Shown here: positions 18,547-27,051 of the stretch, in pieces
Layout of the letters: every line of letters starts with the position of its first letter
How positions within the stretch are numbered: position 1 is the first letter of the stretch
Assembly (NCBI GenBank): GCA_013153095.1
Contig: JAADFB010000012.1
Span: 1-38,236, forward strand
DNA from: Campylobacterota bacterium
GTDB lineage: Bacteria > Campylobacterota > Campylobacteria > Campylobacterales > Nitratiruptoraceae
Reading direction: 5' to 3'
DNA: 38,236 nucleotides
Notes under the pieces: model-generated
Database searches by the model: none
Told to the model about the DNA's origin: nothing
What the model saw: only the letters and a program-made list of their open reading frames with translations
Made by a program: the position numbers and the translations under genes

Positions 18547-19475
18547 AAAGAGGTGTAAAACTTCTTATCCTCTTACTCCTTTTAGGCTGGCTTTTTTACG
18601 GTATCGATCTTAAACTTTTAGTAGAAAGTTTAAAAAGATTAAACCCTTTGGGAATAGTTTTAACTTTCATTTCTGTTTTTATTAGTGATCTTATCATCTC
18701 TTATCGGTGGTATTACTTAAGCCACTTTCAGCACCCTTTTAAAGCGAGTGTAGAAGCAAATATGCTAGCGTTTTTTTTAAACATCTTTGCCCCTGCTAAA
18801 CTTGGAGATCTAAGTAAAATCTACTATATGCAGCAAGAAGGGTATGATGCGAAGATGTCCGCTTCTATGTTTTTGTTGGAGCGGTTTTTAGATGTGATCG
18901 TTTTAGGGTTTATGATCCTCTTTAGTGCGCTTTTTATCCTTCCTAGTAAAAAAGCGGTTTGGATTGGAGGGGTTTTATTGATCGTAGCTTTAATTTTCTT
19001 AGGAATCGTTTTTAACTACTCTTTGATGTTGAAACTTTTACGCTTGATCCCTTTTAAAAAAGTTAAAGTAGTGTTATACAAAATTTTAAAAGCTACCCGT
19101 ACAAACTTAGAGCCTAAAAGATTGGTGATTTTATTTTTATTAACTTTATTGGTCTGGGGAGGTTATTATCTAAATAACTTTGTTTTCTTTTTAACGGCAA
19201 CGGATTTTGATCTAAGTTTAAAAGAGATTTTCATCGCCTCTACTTTAGCGTTTGCAGTTTCTGCAATTCCAATAACTCCAGGAGGTATAGGCACTTTTCA
19301 AGCCGCTTTTATCTTAGCTTTAGGATGGTTTGGAATTAGTAAAGAGGAAGCGTTAGGGGCATCTATCGTATTGCAACTGCTCTATATTCTTCCTGCGACC
19401 CTTTATAGCCTTTATCTTTTTTGGAGTAAAGAGTTTTTATTAGGAGCAAAAAATGGTTCTACCACCAAATTATAA
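18543..19475 (+). CDS. lysylphosphatidylglycerol synthase TM-domain / flippase-like membrane protein
   Basis: LRLLPLGIVL-type start, NMLAFFLNIFAPAKLGDLSKIYYM, SAIPITPGGIGTFQAAFILAL. Confidence 0.85.
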   Translation: MKRGVKLLILLLLLGWLFYGIDLKLLVESLKRLNPLGIVLTFISVFISDLIISYRWYYLSHFQHPFKASVEANMLAFFLNIFAPAKLGDLSKIYYMQQEGYDAKMSASMFLLERFLDVIVLGFMILFSALFILPSKKAVWIGGVLLIVALIFLGIVFNYSLMLKLLRLIPFKKVKVVLYKILKATRTNLEPKRLVILFLLTLLVWGGYYLNNFVFFLTATDFDLSLKEIFIASTLAFAVSAIPITPGGIGTFQAAFILALGWFGISKEEALGASIVLQLLYILPATLYSLYLFWSKEFLLGAKNGSTTKL

Positions 19476-20343
19476 AAATTACCCAATATGGCTAACTATC
19501 GATGTGGAAAAGGTTGAAGATGCCAATTTTGGAATTACACCTAAAAAACCTTTAAATATCGATTATCCTAAGATTATTGAAGATTGGATAAACTTATGTG
19601 AAAAACATCAAGTAAAATCGACCGCGTTTGTGTTAGGTTCTTTTGCTAAGGAGTATCCTCAAGTTGTAAAAAGGTTAAAAGAGGCTGGACACGAAATAGC
19701 TTCTCACGGCTTAAGGCACGAACTTGTATATAAATTGGAATTTAAGGAGTGGAAAAAGGAGACTTTAGAAGCTAAGAAACTTTTAGAAGATCTAATTGGG
19801 GATGAGGTTAAAGGGTATCGTTCTCCTAGCTGGACACTTCCTTTTAAAAGAGAGTATTATGAAGCGTTAGTAGAGTTAGGATTTAGCTACTCTTCCTCAT
19901 ATTTTCCTTTTAAAACCTATATGTATGGAAACAGCATCGATAAAAAACAACCCTTTACAATTTATACCCCTAGTGGAGAGATAACCGAAATCCCTATTCC
20001 TAAACAGTTGATCCCTTTTAGTGGTGGATTTTATATGAGAATTCTCCCTTTTTGGTTAATTAAGATTCTTTTTAGCTCGTTAATTGCCTCTGGTCACAAG
20101 CCGATAATATACACACATCCGTATGAGTTGATACCAAACCTCTTTAGAAGTTTTCTAAAGAGTGTTAAAGTCGATCTGGCTTATTTTCTAACTTTTGCAA
20201 ATGTTGGAGATAGCTTAAAACGTTTTGATCGGCTCTTAGAAAGTTTTGTAAAGGATAGGAATGTGGCAGGGGCTACTTATACTAGCTATGTTACTTGGCG
20301 GATGCGCCAAGACAGCAGAGCAGAAGGAGATAAAGAAGAGTAA
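19453..20343 (+). CDS. polysaccharide deacetylase (NodB family)
   Basis: IWLTIDVEKVED, STAFVLGSFAKEYPQVVKRLKEAGHEIASHGLRHE, GYRSPSWTL, PIIYTHPYEL. Confidence 0.9.
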   Translation: MVLPPNYKNYPIWLTIDVEKVEDANFGITPKKPLNIDYPKIIEDWINLCEKHQVKSTAFVLGSFAKEYPQVVKRLKEAGHEIASHGLRHELVYKLEFKEWKKETLEAKKLLEDLIGDEVKGYRSPSWTLPFKREYYEALVELGFSYSSSYFPFKTYMYGNSIDKKQPFTIYTPSGEITEIPIPKQLIPFSGGFYMRILPFWLIKILFSSLIASGHKPIIYTHPYELIPNLFRSFLKSVKVDLAYFLTFANVGDSLKRFDRLLESFVKDRNVAGATYTSYVTWRMRQDSRAEGDKEE

Positions 20344-21241
20344 AGAGGGGATAACTATTAGATTGGAAGGGGAGGTATTCCCTTCCAAAAAAGAGGATAT
20401 TTTAGCTACTATGGATGGTCGAGTTAAAGAGGTTTTAGTCAAAGAAGGAGATAAGGTTAAAAAAGATCAGGTGTTGATAAAGTTTGAAACCACTATCACA
20501 AACCTAGATATTGAAAAGACCCAACGAGAGCTTGATTATCTTCAAGAGTTTCAACGTTTTATAAAGGATAGCAAAAAAAACAACATAAATCTAGCAATGG
20601 TCAATATAGCTAGGTTAAATCTTGAGCAAATTTCCAAACTGAAGTCTCAAGGTTACTCCGATTCTATGGAGTTACATAACGCTAAAACCGCATACGCTTC
20701 CTCCCTTCACGCTCGCTATAGTGAGGATGAGATGAAAAAGGAAAAACTACACTCTCTTCAAGAAAGGATCACTTTAACTCAAGCTGAACTCAAGAAGCTT
20801 AAATATTTATTAGACTTAAGTGAGGTTAAAAGTGATATTAGCGGTTTTATAGCCGATATAAAAACTCAACCTGGAGATTATGTAGCTAAGGGGAGCAAAT
20901 TAGGAACAATTGTAAACTTAGATAGAGTGATTGTAAAAGCTGGAATAGCTCCCGGACTTCTTCCTTTTGTTAAAAAGGGAAAAAAGGTAAAAATAAACTT
21001 TATTACAACTCCCCCCTATAGCGTAGAAGCTAATATTACTAGAGTCGTAATGATAACCGATCCCGATTTTGGAAGGATGACGGTAGAGATCGAAATTCCT
21101 AACAAAAACTACCTACTTCAAGAGGAGACCAAAGCGCTAGTTACCGTTTATTTGGAAAAAGAGGAGCAGGAGTTTATTAAAAAACATTTTATCGAAGATG
21201 CAGACGATACCGTTTATGAAGTTAAGGCTCAAAACTACTGA
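20261..21241 (+). CDS. HlyD/RND-type periplasmic adaptor (membrane fusion) lipoprotein
   Basis: MWQGLLILAMLLGGC lipobox; biotinyl-lipoyl-like ATMDGRVKEVLVKEGDKVKKDQVLIKFET and coiled coil, then SDISGFIADIKTQPGDYVAKGSKLGTIV. Confidence 0.88.
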   Translation: MWQGLLILAMLLGGCAKTAEQKEIKKSKEGITIRLEGEVFPSKKEDILATMDGRVKEVLVKEGDKVKKDQVLIKFETTITNLDIEKTQRELDYLQEFQRFIKDSKKNNINLAMVNIARLNLEQISKLKSQGYSDSMELHNAKTAYASSLHARYSEDEMKKEKLHSLQERITLTQAELKKLKYLLDLSEVKSDISGFIADIKTQPGDYVAKGSKLGTIVNLDRVIVKAGIAPGLLPFVKKGKKVKINFITTPPYSVEANITRVVMITDPDFGRMTVEIEIPNKNYLLQEETKALVTVYLEKEEQEFIKKHFIEDADDTVYEVKAQNY

Positions 21242-23397
21242 GCCTCTTCTTGTGCTAACTTCTCTAAATACTCACTATTGTCTATCTCATAAACTGTAAC
21301 CAGGTTACTAGAGTAAAAAACTCTTATATTGTTGTGAAAAGCTTGGTAGATAGAAACCCAACTTTTTAAACTTGTCATTACTCTACTTCTCCAACGGTAG
21401 TACCAGTCATCACTTTCGTGGAATCGATGGGGAATATCTTCTATAAAGATGTAAATTTTTTGAGAAGGGATTGGTAGATAGCGATCGGTTGGATCATACC
21501 AGCGTACGAAATCGCTAGAGTTTATAAAAAAACCTTTATTTAACACCTTAGAATACTCTTCAGAAAAAGCCACCACCGTCCAGGTGTGTAACCTATTTTC
21601 TTTAATTATTTTGTACAACGCCATAGAAACATCGCTATAGTTAAATCGATCTACATACCTCATCAACTCTTCACTATCTTTATAATGGGGAACAAAAACC
21701 GCCAAAAGAAAAAATTGGATGTAGAGCAGTCCTAAGAAAAGATAGCGGGTAATATTTCCTAAGAAAAGCTTTATAGCTAGATAGATTAATCTTAAAGTAC
21801 AAGCGACTAAAATAGTGGTAGCTAAAAGAAGATATTCCGCTGCCCTGCCCTGATGGATAAGTTTGCTAAATCCTAAATTTTCGGCAAAGTAGATAAGAAA
21901 AATCCCAATAGGAATCAATAAAAAGCTACTAAAGTAAAATTTCCTTTTCCCTAAGAAAGCTATAAGAAAAAGCGCCACACTGTAAAGAAAATAGTAAAGG
22001 TGAATTGGAGTTAAAACGGAGATTGTAACCTCTTCCAATCCTGTGGCGACTAAATCTTCTACCGCTTGTTTAGTTCCAAAGAGACGATCTAAAAAAGGGG
22101 CGGCAGCTCCAAAATCTTGCGGTATCCCATACTTTAAAACCGATAGCATCCACCCGTTTCCCAAAATTGCCGCTATGAAAATAGCTTTTAATCCCTTTTT
22201 TAACAACTTCCAATTAAGTTTAAAGGTGATGGTTGCATTGAGAGCTATCAAAAGGCTAGGTACTATCAACGCGATCGCCCCACCCCCGTGGAAGATAAAA
22301 ACCAACATTAAACTTAAAGTGTAGTTTAAAAAGTGGCGCGGTTGTCCTCTATCCACCGCTTTGATGAGGTAAAAAAGGTTTAAAAGAAAAAAAGCGGAAG
22401 CAAATTCATACGCCATCCCGCTAAAATAACGAAGATAGGGATCAAAGTTGGGTCCTGTAGCCGCTTGGGCTAAATCTTTATCTAGTGTGTAAAATTTAAG
22501 TCCAAAGAGATCAATAATTTCGGGGTTAGTAGTTGGTGCCACTCCAGTGATTAAAAAGGAGTTTAACGGTGAACCTAATAAAACTATCCCATAAATCATC
22601 AATGTGGAAAGGGCGAGTAAAGAGGAGAGGGTAAACCGTTTTGCTACAAAGTAGACTCCCAAAAGTAAAAAGGAGATTAGTAAAAGGGGATAGATGTTGA
22701 AAAGAACAATAGAGTCGATATTGGTTAAAACCTGCATTGTAAAGATAAAGATACTGATCCCGTAAAAATCTGCCCCTGCGGTTTTGCCATCAGCATATAA
22801 GATATTTTTATGAAGAGTTGCCACCCATTCAATAAATTGGGTTGTATCTGGAAGAGGGTTAGATAAAGAGATAAAACAGCGGTAGCCTAAGGTGTAAATG
22901 AGATAAACAAAGACCAATAGAAAAAGGAATCGATAAAGAAGATGGTAAAAACTTAAATGTAAAAAATAGTTTTCTAACGCTAAAACCAATTTTCTTTTAG
23001 CCTCTTCAAAATACTTATCTTTCTCATCGAAAAAGTCAAACACCTTAATTAAAAACTGATTGTAGTTATAGCTTAAGAAAGGTTTTAAGGAACGTTTGTA
23101 ATAGAATTTAAAAAAAAGTATCTTCGTCAAAAGTAGAGAGGTTAGAAAAGTTGTAAGACTAAATATTTTTAAAAACACCATCAACGGAACTACAAGTTCC
23201 ACATAGGCTAACATATAAAGGATATTTGAAATAATATTTTCTAATCCTCCTCCAGCATACCGTTGCGGGAAAATATGTCTAGGAAGGTAGATAAAAAAAA
23301 GGATCGCCACTATAAAAAGTAAGATCGCATTAGGAAGAGTTACTAAAACGATCTCTTTTATTAAATTGGCATCGATAAAAATCTTTTCACTCGGCAT
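21235..23397 (-). CDS. large polytopic membrane protein, paralog 1 of 3 (function unknown)
   Basis: 720 aa; shares PRHIFPQRYAGGGLENIISNILYMLAYVELVVPLMVFLKIF, GYRCFISLSNPLPDT, VYIFIEDIPHRF and LVTVYEIDNSEYLEKL with the two other copies. Confidence 0.9.
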   Translation of the reverse strand: MPSEKIFIDANLIKEIVLVTLPNAILLFIVAILFFIYLPRHIFPQRYAGGGLENIISNILYMLAYVELVVPLMVFLKIFSLTTFLTSLLLTKILFFKFYYKRSLKPFLSYNYNQFLIKVFDFFDEKDKYFEEAKRKLVLALENYFLHLSFYHLLYRFLFLLVFVYLIYTLGYRCFISLSNPLPDTTQFIEWVATLHKNILYADGKTAGADFYGISIFIFTMQVLTNIDSIVLFNIYPLLLISFLLLGVYFVAKRFTLSSLLALSTLMIYGIVLLGSPLNSFLITGVAPTTNPEIIDLFGLKFYTLDKDLAQAATGPNFDPYLRYFSGMAYEFASAFFLLNLFYLIKAVDRGQPRHFLNYTLSLMLVFIFHGGGAIALIVPSLLIALNATITFKLNWKLLKKGLKAIFIAAILGNGWMLSVLKYGIPQDFGAAAPFLDRLFGTKQAVEDLVATGLEEVTISVLTPIHLYYFLYSVALFLIAFLGKRKFYFSSFLLIPIGIFLIYFAENLGFSKLIHQGRAAEYLLLATTILVACTLRLIYLAIKLFLGNITRYLFLGLLYIQFFLLAVFVPHYKDSEELMRYVDRFNYSDVSMALYKIIKENRLHTWTVVAFSEEYSKVLNKGFFINSSDFVRWYDPTDRYLPIPSQKIYIFIEDIPHRFHESDDWYYRWRSRVMTSLKSWVSIYQAFHNNIRVFYSSNLVTVYEIDNSEYLEKLAQEEAQ

Positions 23398-24853
23398 CTA
23401 ACACTTCAAGTTTTTTTCTTATTCCATCACTTGCATCTAGAAACGCTTGAATAATTTGTGCTTCTACTAGTTTATCTTTTTGGGCATGAATATCCTCTAA
23501 AGCCGCTTCGTGTGAAAACGCTTCCCGGTAAGCTCTAGGACTTGTCATTCCTACGTAATACTCAGCTAAGGCTACTATTTGAGCGTGGATAGGAATATCT
23601 TTCCCTTTTAATCCAAACGGGTATCCACTTCCATCAAACCGCTCATGGTGATATTTCACAATAGGAGCGATGTTATAGATGTTGCTAATAGGTTCAACTA
23701 TTACACTTCCTACAATTGGGTGGTATTTGATTAGGTCTAACTCTTTTTTATTGATAGTTTTACTATCTAAAAAGCTTTCAATCTTTCCAACCATCCCTAT
23801 ATCGTGAAGCTCAGCTCCTAGAGAAATAGTATCGATAGAGTGTTCATCTAAAAATAAATTCTTAGCTACCTCAACTGCAACGATTTGTACCTTTTTGGAG
23901 TGGTTTTTAAAATAGGGGCTTTGAAGTTCTAAGGCTCTATTGGAGAGACGAAGGAAGTGGATATAATTGGTTACCATCTTACTATTTTCGTTGATATGTT
24001 CAAAATAGATTCCCGCCATATCTAAGAAAGAGCCTATCTCACTAATTTGCTCTTTTGTTAAAGGTTGAAGTGTAAAAATGTCCATAATGTATGGAGTGTT
24101 ACGGATGTAAAACCTTTTTTTATACTTTCCTTTTTTAGGGTCTTTAAACACTTTTATTTTGTTGGGTTTTTCCCTATTTAATAAGATAATCCCCGTAGTC
24201 CCTTCAACCTTAAGCAATAAAGAGATCACGAACTTTAAAAAAGTCTCCGTACCCGATTGAAATCGCATCATTGAAGAAAACACCTCTTTGGAGGCGTTAG
24301 AAACATTGGAAACGCTATACTCTTCCAGTAACAAAAACGATTTTGTATAGTAACTTAGGAATAGTCTTAAAAATCCCTCAATCTCTTCTAATTCTAACTC
24401 TTTTCTGCTAAAAGCAGCTAAAAGCGCTTGTCCATCCACCGACTCTATATAATAGACGTTAAAATTTCCTATTTTGGTATGGGGGGTAATATCTTTTCTA
24501 TAGAGTCTATTTTTTATCCCTACCTTTCCCTCATTTGAGGCAACTTCCAACACAAAAATATCCCCTCGTCGAATGTAAAGAGCGATCTCATCCAATCCAA
24601 AAATAGAGCGATTTTTGATTATAAACTCTTCAATCTCCCCAACTTTACCTTTTTTAGCTAATTCTAAAAAGGCTTTATTAAACTGCATCAGTTTATATTT
24701 TAAAAGCGCTTTATCTTTAAAAAGTTTTATAGATAAAAGAAAAAAGATAACTGCAAAAAGTAGAAAAACCCACCAAAAATTTATGGCAATAAAAAATATA
24801 ACTTCGTCTAGCTTTTCCCTGATTAGCGGGTTTTCTAAAGGGTTATTTACCAT
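23387..24853 (-). CDS. TM + GAF-like + HD-GYP domain protein (c-di-GMP related; substituted catalytic motif)
   Basis: N-terminal TM (FWWVFLLFAVIFFLL); LHDIGMVG...IKYHPIVG...KYHHERFDGSGYPFGLKGKDIPIHAQIVALAEYYVGMTSPRAYREAF. Confidence 0.88.
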   Translation of the reverse strand: MVNNPLENPLIREKLDEVIFFIAINFWWVFLLFAVIFFLLSIKLFKDKALLKYKLMQFNKAFLELAKKGKVGEIEEFIIKNRSIFGLDEIALYIRRGDIFVLEVASNEGKVGIKNRLYRKDITPHTKIGNFNVYYIESVDGQALLAAFSRKELELEEIEGFLRLFLSYYTKSFLLLEEYSVSNVSNASKEVFSSMMRFQSGTETFLKFVISLLLKVEGTTGIILLNREKPNKIKVFKDPKKGKYKKRFYIRNTPYIMDIFTLQPLTKEQISEIGSFLDMAGIYFEHINENSKMVTNYIHFLRLSNRALELQSPYFKNHSKKVQIVAVEVAKNLFLDEHSIDTISLGAELHDIGMVGKIESFLDSKTINKKELDLIKYHPIVGSVIVEPISNIYNIAPIVKYHHERFDGSGYPFGLKGKDIPIHAQIVALAEYYVGMTSPRAYREAFSHEAALEDIHAQKDKLVEAQIIQAFLDASDGIRKKLEVLDAE

Positions 24854-27020
24854 CTCTTTCCCTTTTTAATCGCTCTACATATGCACTATTATCTATTTCA
24901 TACACAGTTAAAAGTTTTGTCTTAGCATATACCCTTATATTATCGTGCGTAGAGGCGTAAATAGTTACCCACTCTTTTAATCTATTTTGAATTTCTGTCC
25001 TCCAGCGGTAATACCACTCATCTTTACCGGTGTATTTATGAGGAATATCCTCTACAAAGATATACACTTTAGGAGTGGGGATAGGTAGTTCCTGAGGTAA
25101 AGGGGAGTAATCGAGTAAGAATTCATTGGTATTAATCATAAACCCTTTTCCCAACACTTTAGAGTATTCTTGAACATAAGAGATTACTGTCCAGGTCATA
25201 GGGCGATTTTCTTTTACAATCTGGTAAAGATGGTAAGGGATTTCCGAGTATTGGACCCCGTTGATAAACCTTTTGAAAAATTCCACCTCTTTGTAATGGG
25301 GAATAAGAAAGATAGAGATAAGCAACATTATAAACACTATTACTAAAAACACTATTTTGGCTAACTCTCCTAAAAGCTTTTTTAACGGAATCCATAAAAA
25401 AAGTTTTAAGTAACACGCCACAATTACGGTAATACTTAAGTAAAGATACTCAGCTCCTCTAGAAGGGTGAACCAACTTACTTAGCCCCAAGTTTTCTGCA
25501 TAATAAACTACAAAAAAACCTAAAGGAATAAGTAAAAAACTGCTAAAGTAAAACCCCTTTTTAAAAAACCGTGCCAAAATAAAAAAAGAGATTGCCGAGA
25601 TGAGTAAAAAAAGATGCATATAGGTTAGATGGGAGATAGTAACCTCTTCAATTCCCGCTGAAACGATCTCTTTTATAGCTTGTTTAGTTCCAAAGAGACG
25701 ATCTAAAAAAGGGGCGGCAGCTCCAAAATCTTGCGGTATCCCATACTTTAAAACCGATAACATCCACCCGTTTCCCAAAATAGCAGCAAACAAGATCGCC
25801 TTTAATCCCCGTTTTAGAAGGTCTAGATTCAATTTAAAACTAACTAAAGCGTTTAAGGCGATCAAAATACTAGGAGCTATCAATGCGATCGCCCCACCCC
25901 CGTGAAAAATAAAAACTAGCATCAATGAAAGAGAGTAGTTATAAAGGTATCGGGTGTAACCTCTATCTAATGCTTTAATTAAGTAAAAGAGGTTAATTAA
26001 AAACATTGTGGAAGAGAATTCATACGCCATACCGCTAAAGTAGCGAATGTAGGGAGTCATTGAAACTTTTTCTAGATGGAGGTTAGGGTTTTCAAAATAC
26101 TCTTTAGGAATTTGGTAAAGTTTAAAGTGCCAAAACCTAATAAAATCGGGATTGCTGGTAGTTGTAATCCAAGTGGCGATATGTTCATTCCAAGGAGAGC
26201 TTAGTAAAATGGAACCGTAAATTAAAAGAGTTGCCATAGCTAAAAGAGAGGTTAGGGTAAATCTTTTCATTACAAAATAGACGCCCAAAAACAAGAAAGT
26301 GATTAACAAAAGTGGATAGATATTAAAAAGGATAATAGAATCGATATGGGTAAAGGTTTGAAGGAAAAAGATAAAAACGCTTATCCCGTAAAAATCTGCC
26401 CCTGCGGTTTTGTCATCAGCATAAAGGATATTGTCGTTTAGATTTGCTACCCATTCAAAAAATTGGCTGGTGTCGGGTAGAGGGTTTGCTAAAGAGATAA
26501 AACAGCGATAGCCTACGATGTAAACCAGATGGATAAAAATTAAACCTAAAAGAATTTTTTTAAAAAACTGGTAGTAGTTGAGGTTTTTAACATATAAAAA
26601 AAGAACGTTGTAAAGTTGTTTGCGTAGGGAGATAATTTTTTGGTAAGGATCATCTAAGAAATCGTAAACAACTATTAAAATTTTACTTTTTAGATTTAAA
26701 AGATACTCTTTTGGGTCTTGCTTGTAATAAAACTTCACAAAGGCTAATTTAGTCAAAAACAGCACTGCTAAAAAAGAGGGAAGGGTAAAAATTTTTAAAA
26801 ATACCATTAATGGGACTACTATCTCAATATATGCTAACATATACAAGATATTGGAGATGATATTCTCTATCCCTGCCCCAGCGTAGCGTTGAGGAAAAAG
26901 CCTTCTTGGAAGAAATAGGAAAAGAAGGTAGGCTATAATGAAGAGTAAGAGGGCATTTTTTATATTAAGATAGATAATTTTGTGGATAATCTCCAGATCA
27001 AGATATTCATCTTTTAACAA
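24843..27020 (-). CDS. large polytopic membrane protein, paralog 2 of 3
   Basis: 725 aa, clear end-to-end homolog of 21235..23397 and 27052..29223. Confidence 0.9.
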   Translation of the reverse strand: MLKDEYLDLEIIHKIIYLNIKNALLLFIIAYLLFLFLPRRLFPQRYAGAGIENIISNILYMLAYIEIVVPLMVFLKIFTLPSFLAVLFLTKLAFVKFYYKQDPKEYLLNLKSKILIVVYDFLDDPYQKIISLRKQLYNVLFLYVKNLNYYQFFKKILLGLIFIHLVYIVGYRCFISLANPLPDTSQFFEWVANLNDNILYADDKTAGADFYGISVFIFFLQTFTHIDSIILFNIYPLLLITFLFLGVYFVMKRFTLTSLLAMATLLIYGSILLSSPWNEHIATWITTTSNPDFIRFWHFKLYQIPKEYFENPNLHLEKVSMTPYIRYFSGMAYEFSSTMFLINLFYLIKALDRGYTRYLYNYSLSLMLVFIFHGGGAIALIAPSILIALNALVSFKLNLDLLKRGLKAILFAAILGNGWMLSVLKYGIPQDFGAAAPFLDRLFGTKQAIKEIVSAGIEEVTISHLTYMHLFLLISAISFFILARFFKKGFYFSSFLLIPLGFFVVYYAENLGLSKLVHPSRGAEYLYLSITVIVACYLKLFLWIPLKKLLGELAKIVFLVIVFIMLLISIFLIPHYKEVEFFKRFINGVQYSEIPYHLYQIVKENRPMTWTVISYVQEYSKVLGKGFMINTNEFLLDYSPLPQELPIPTPKVYIFVEDIPHKYTGKDEWYYRWRTEIQNRLKEWVTIYASTHDNIRVYAKTKLLTVYEIDNSAYVERLKRERDGK

Positions 27021-27051
27021 ATTAAACTCCTATTACGGAGCTTTTAGGGAT

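Noticed and set aside
20236-20442. Possible frameshift fusing deacetylase and adaptor genes
   Set aside because: The adaptor has its own ATG and a convincing lipobox signal peptide in the overlap, so two separate proteins are more likely; kept as an overlap finding.
22043-22324. Plus-strand ORFs within the membrane paralogs (22043-22324, 27884-28093) and minus-strand ORF 25159-25416
   Set aside because: Overlap long conserved coding frames and have no RBS or family signal; typical shadow ORFs.
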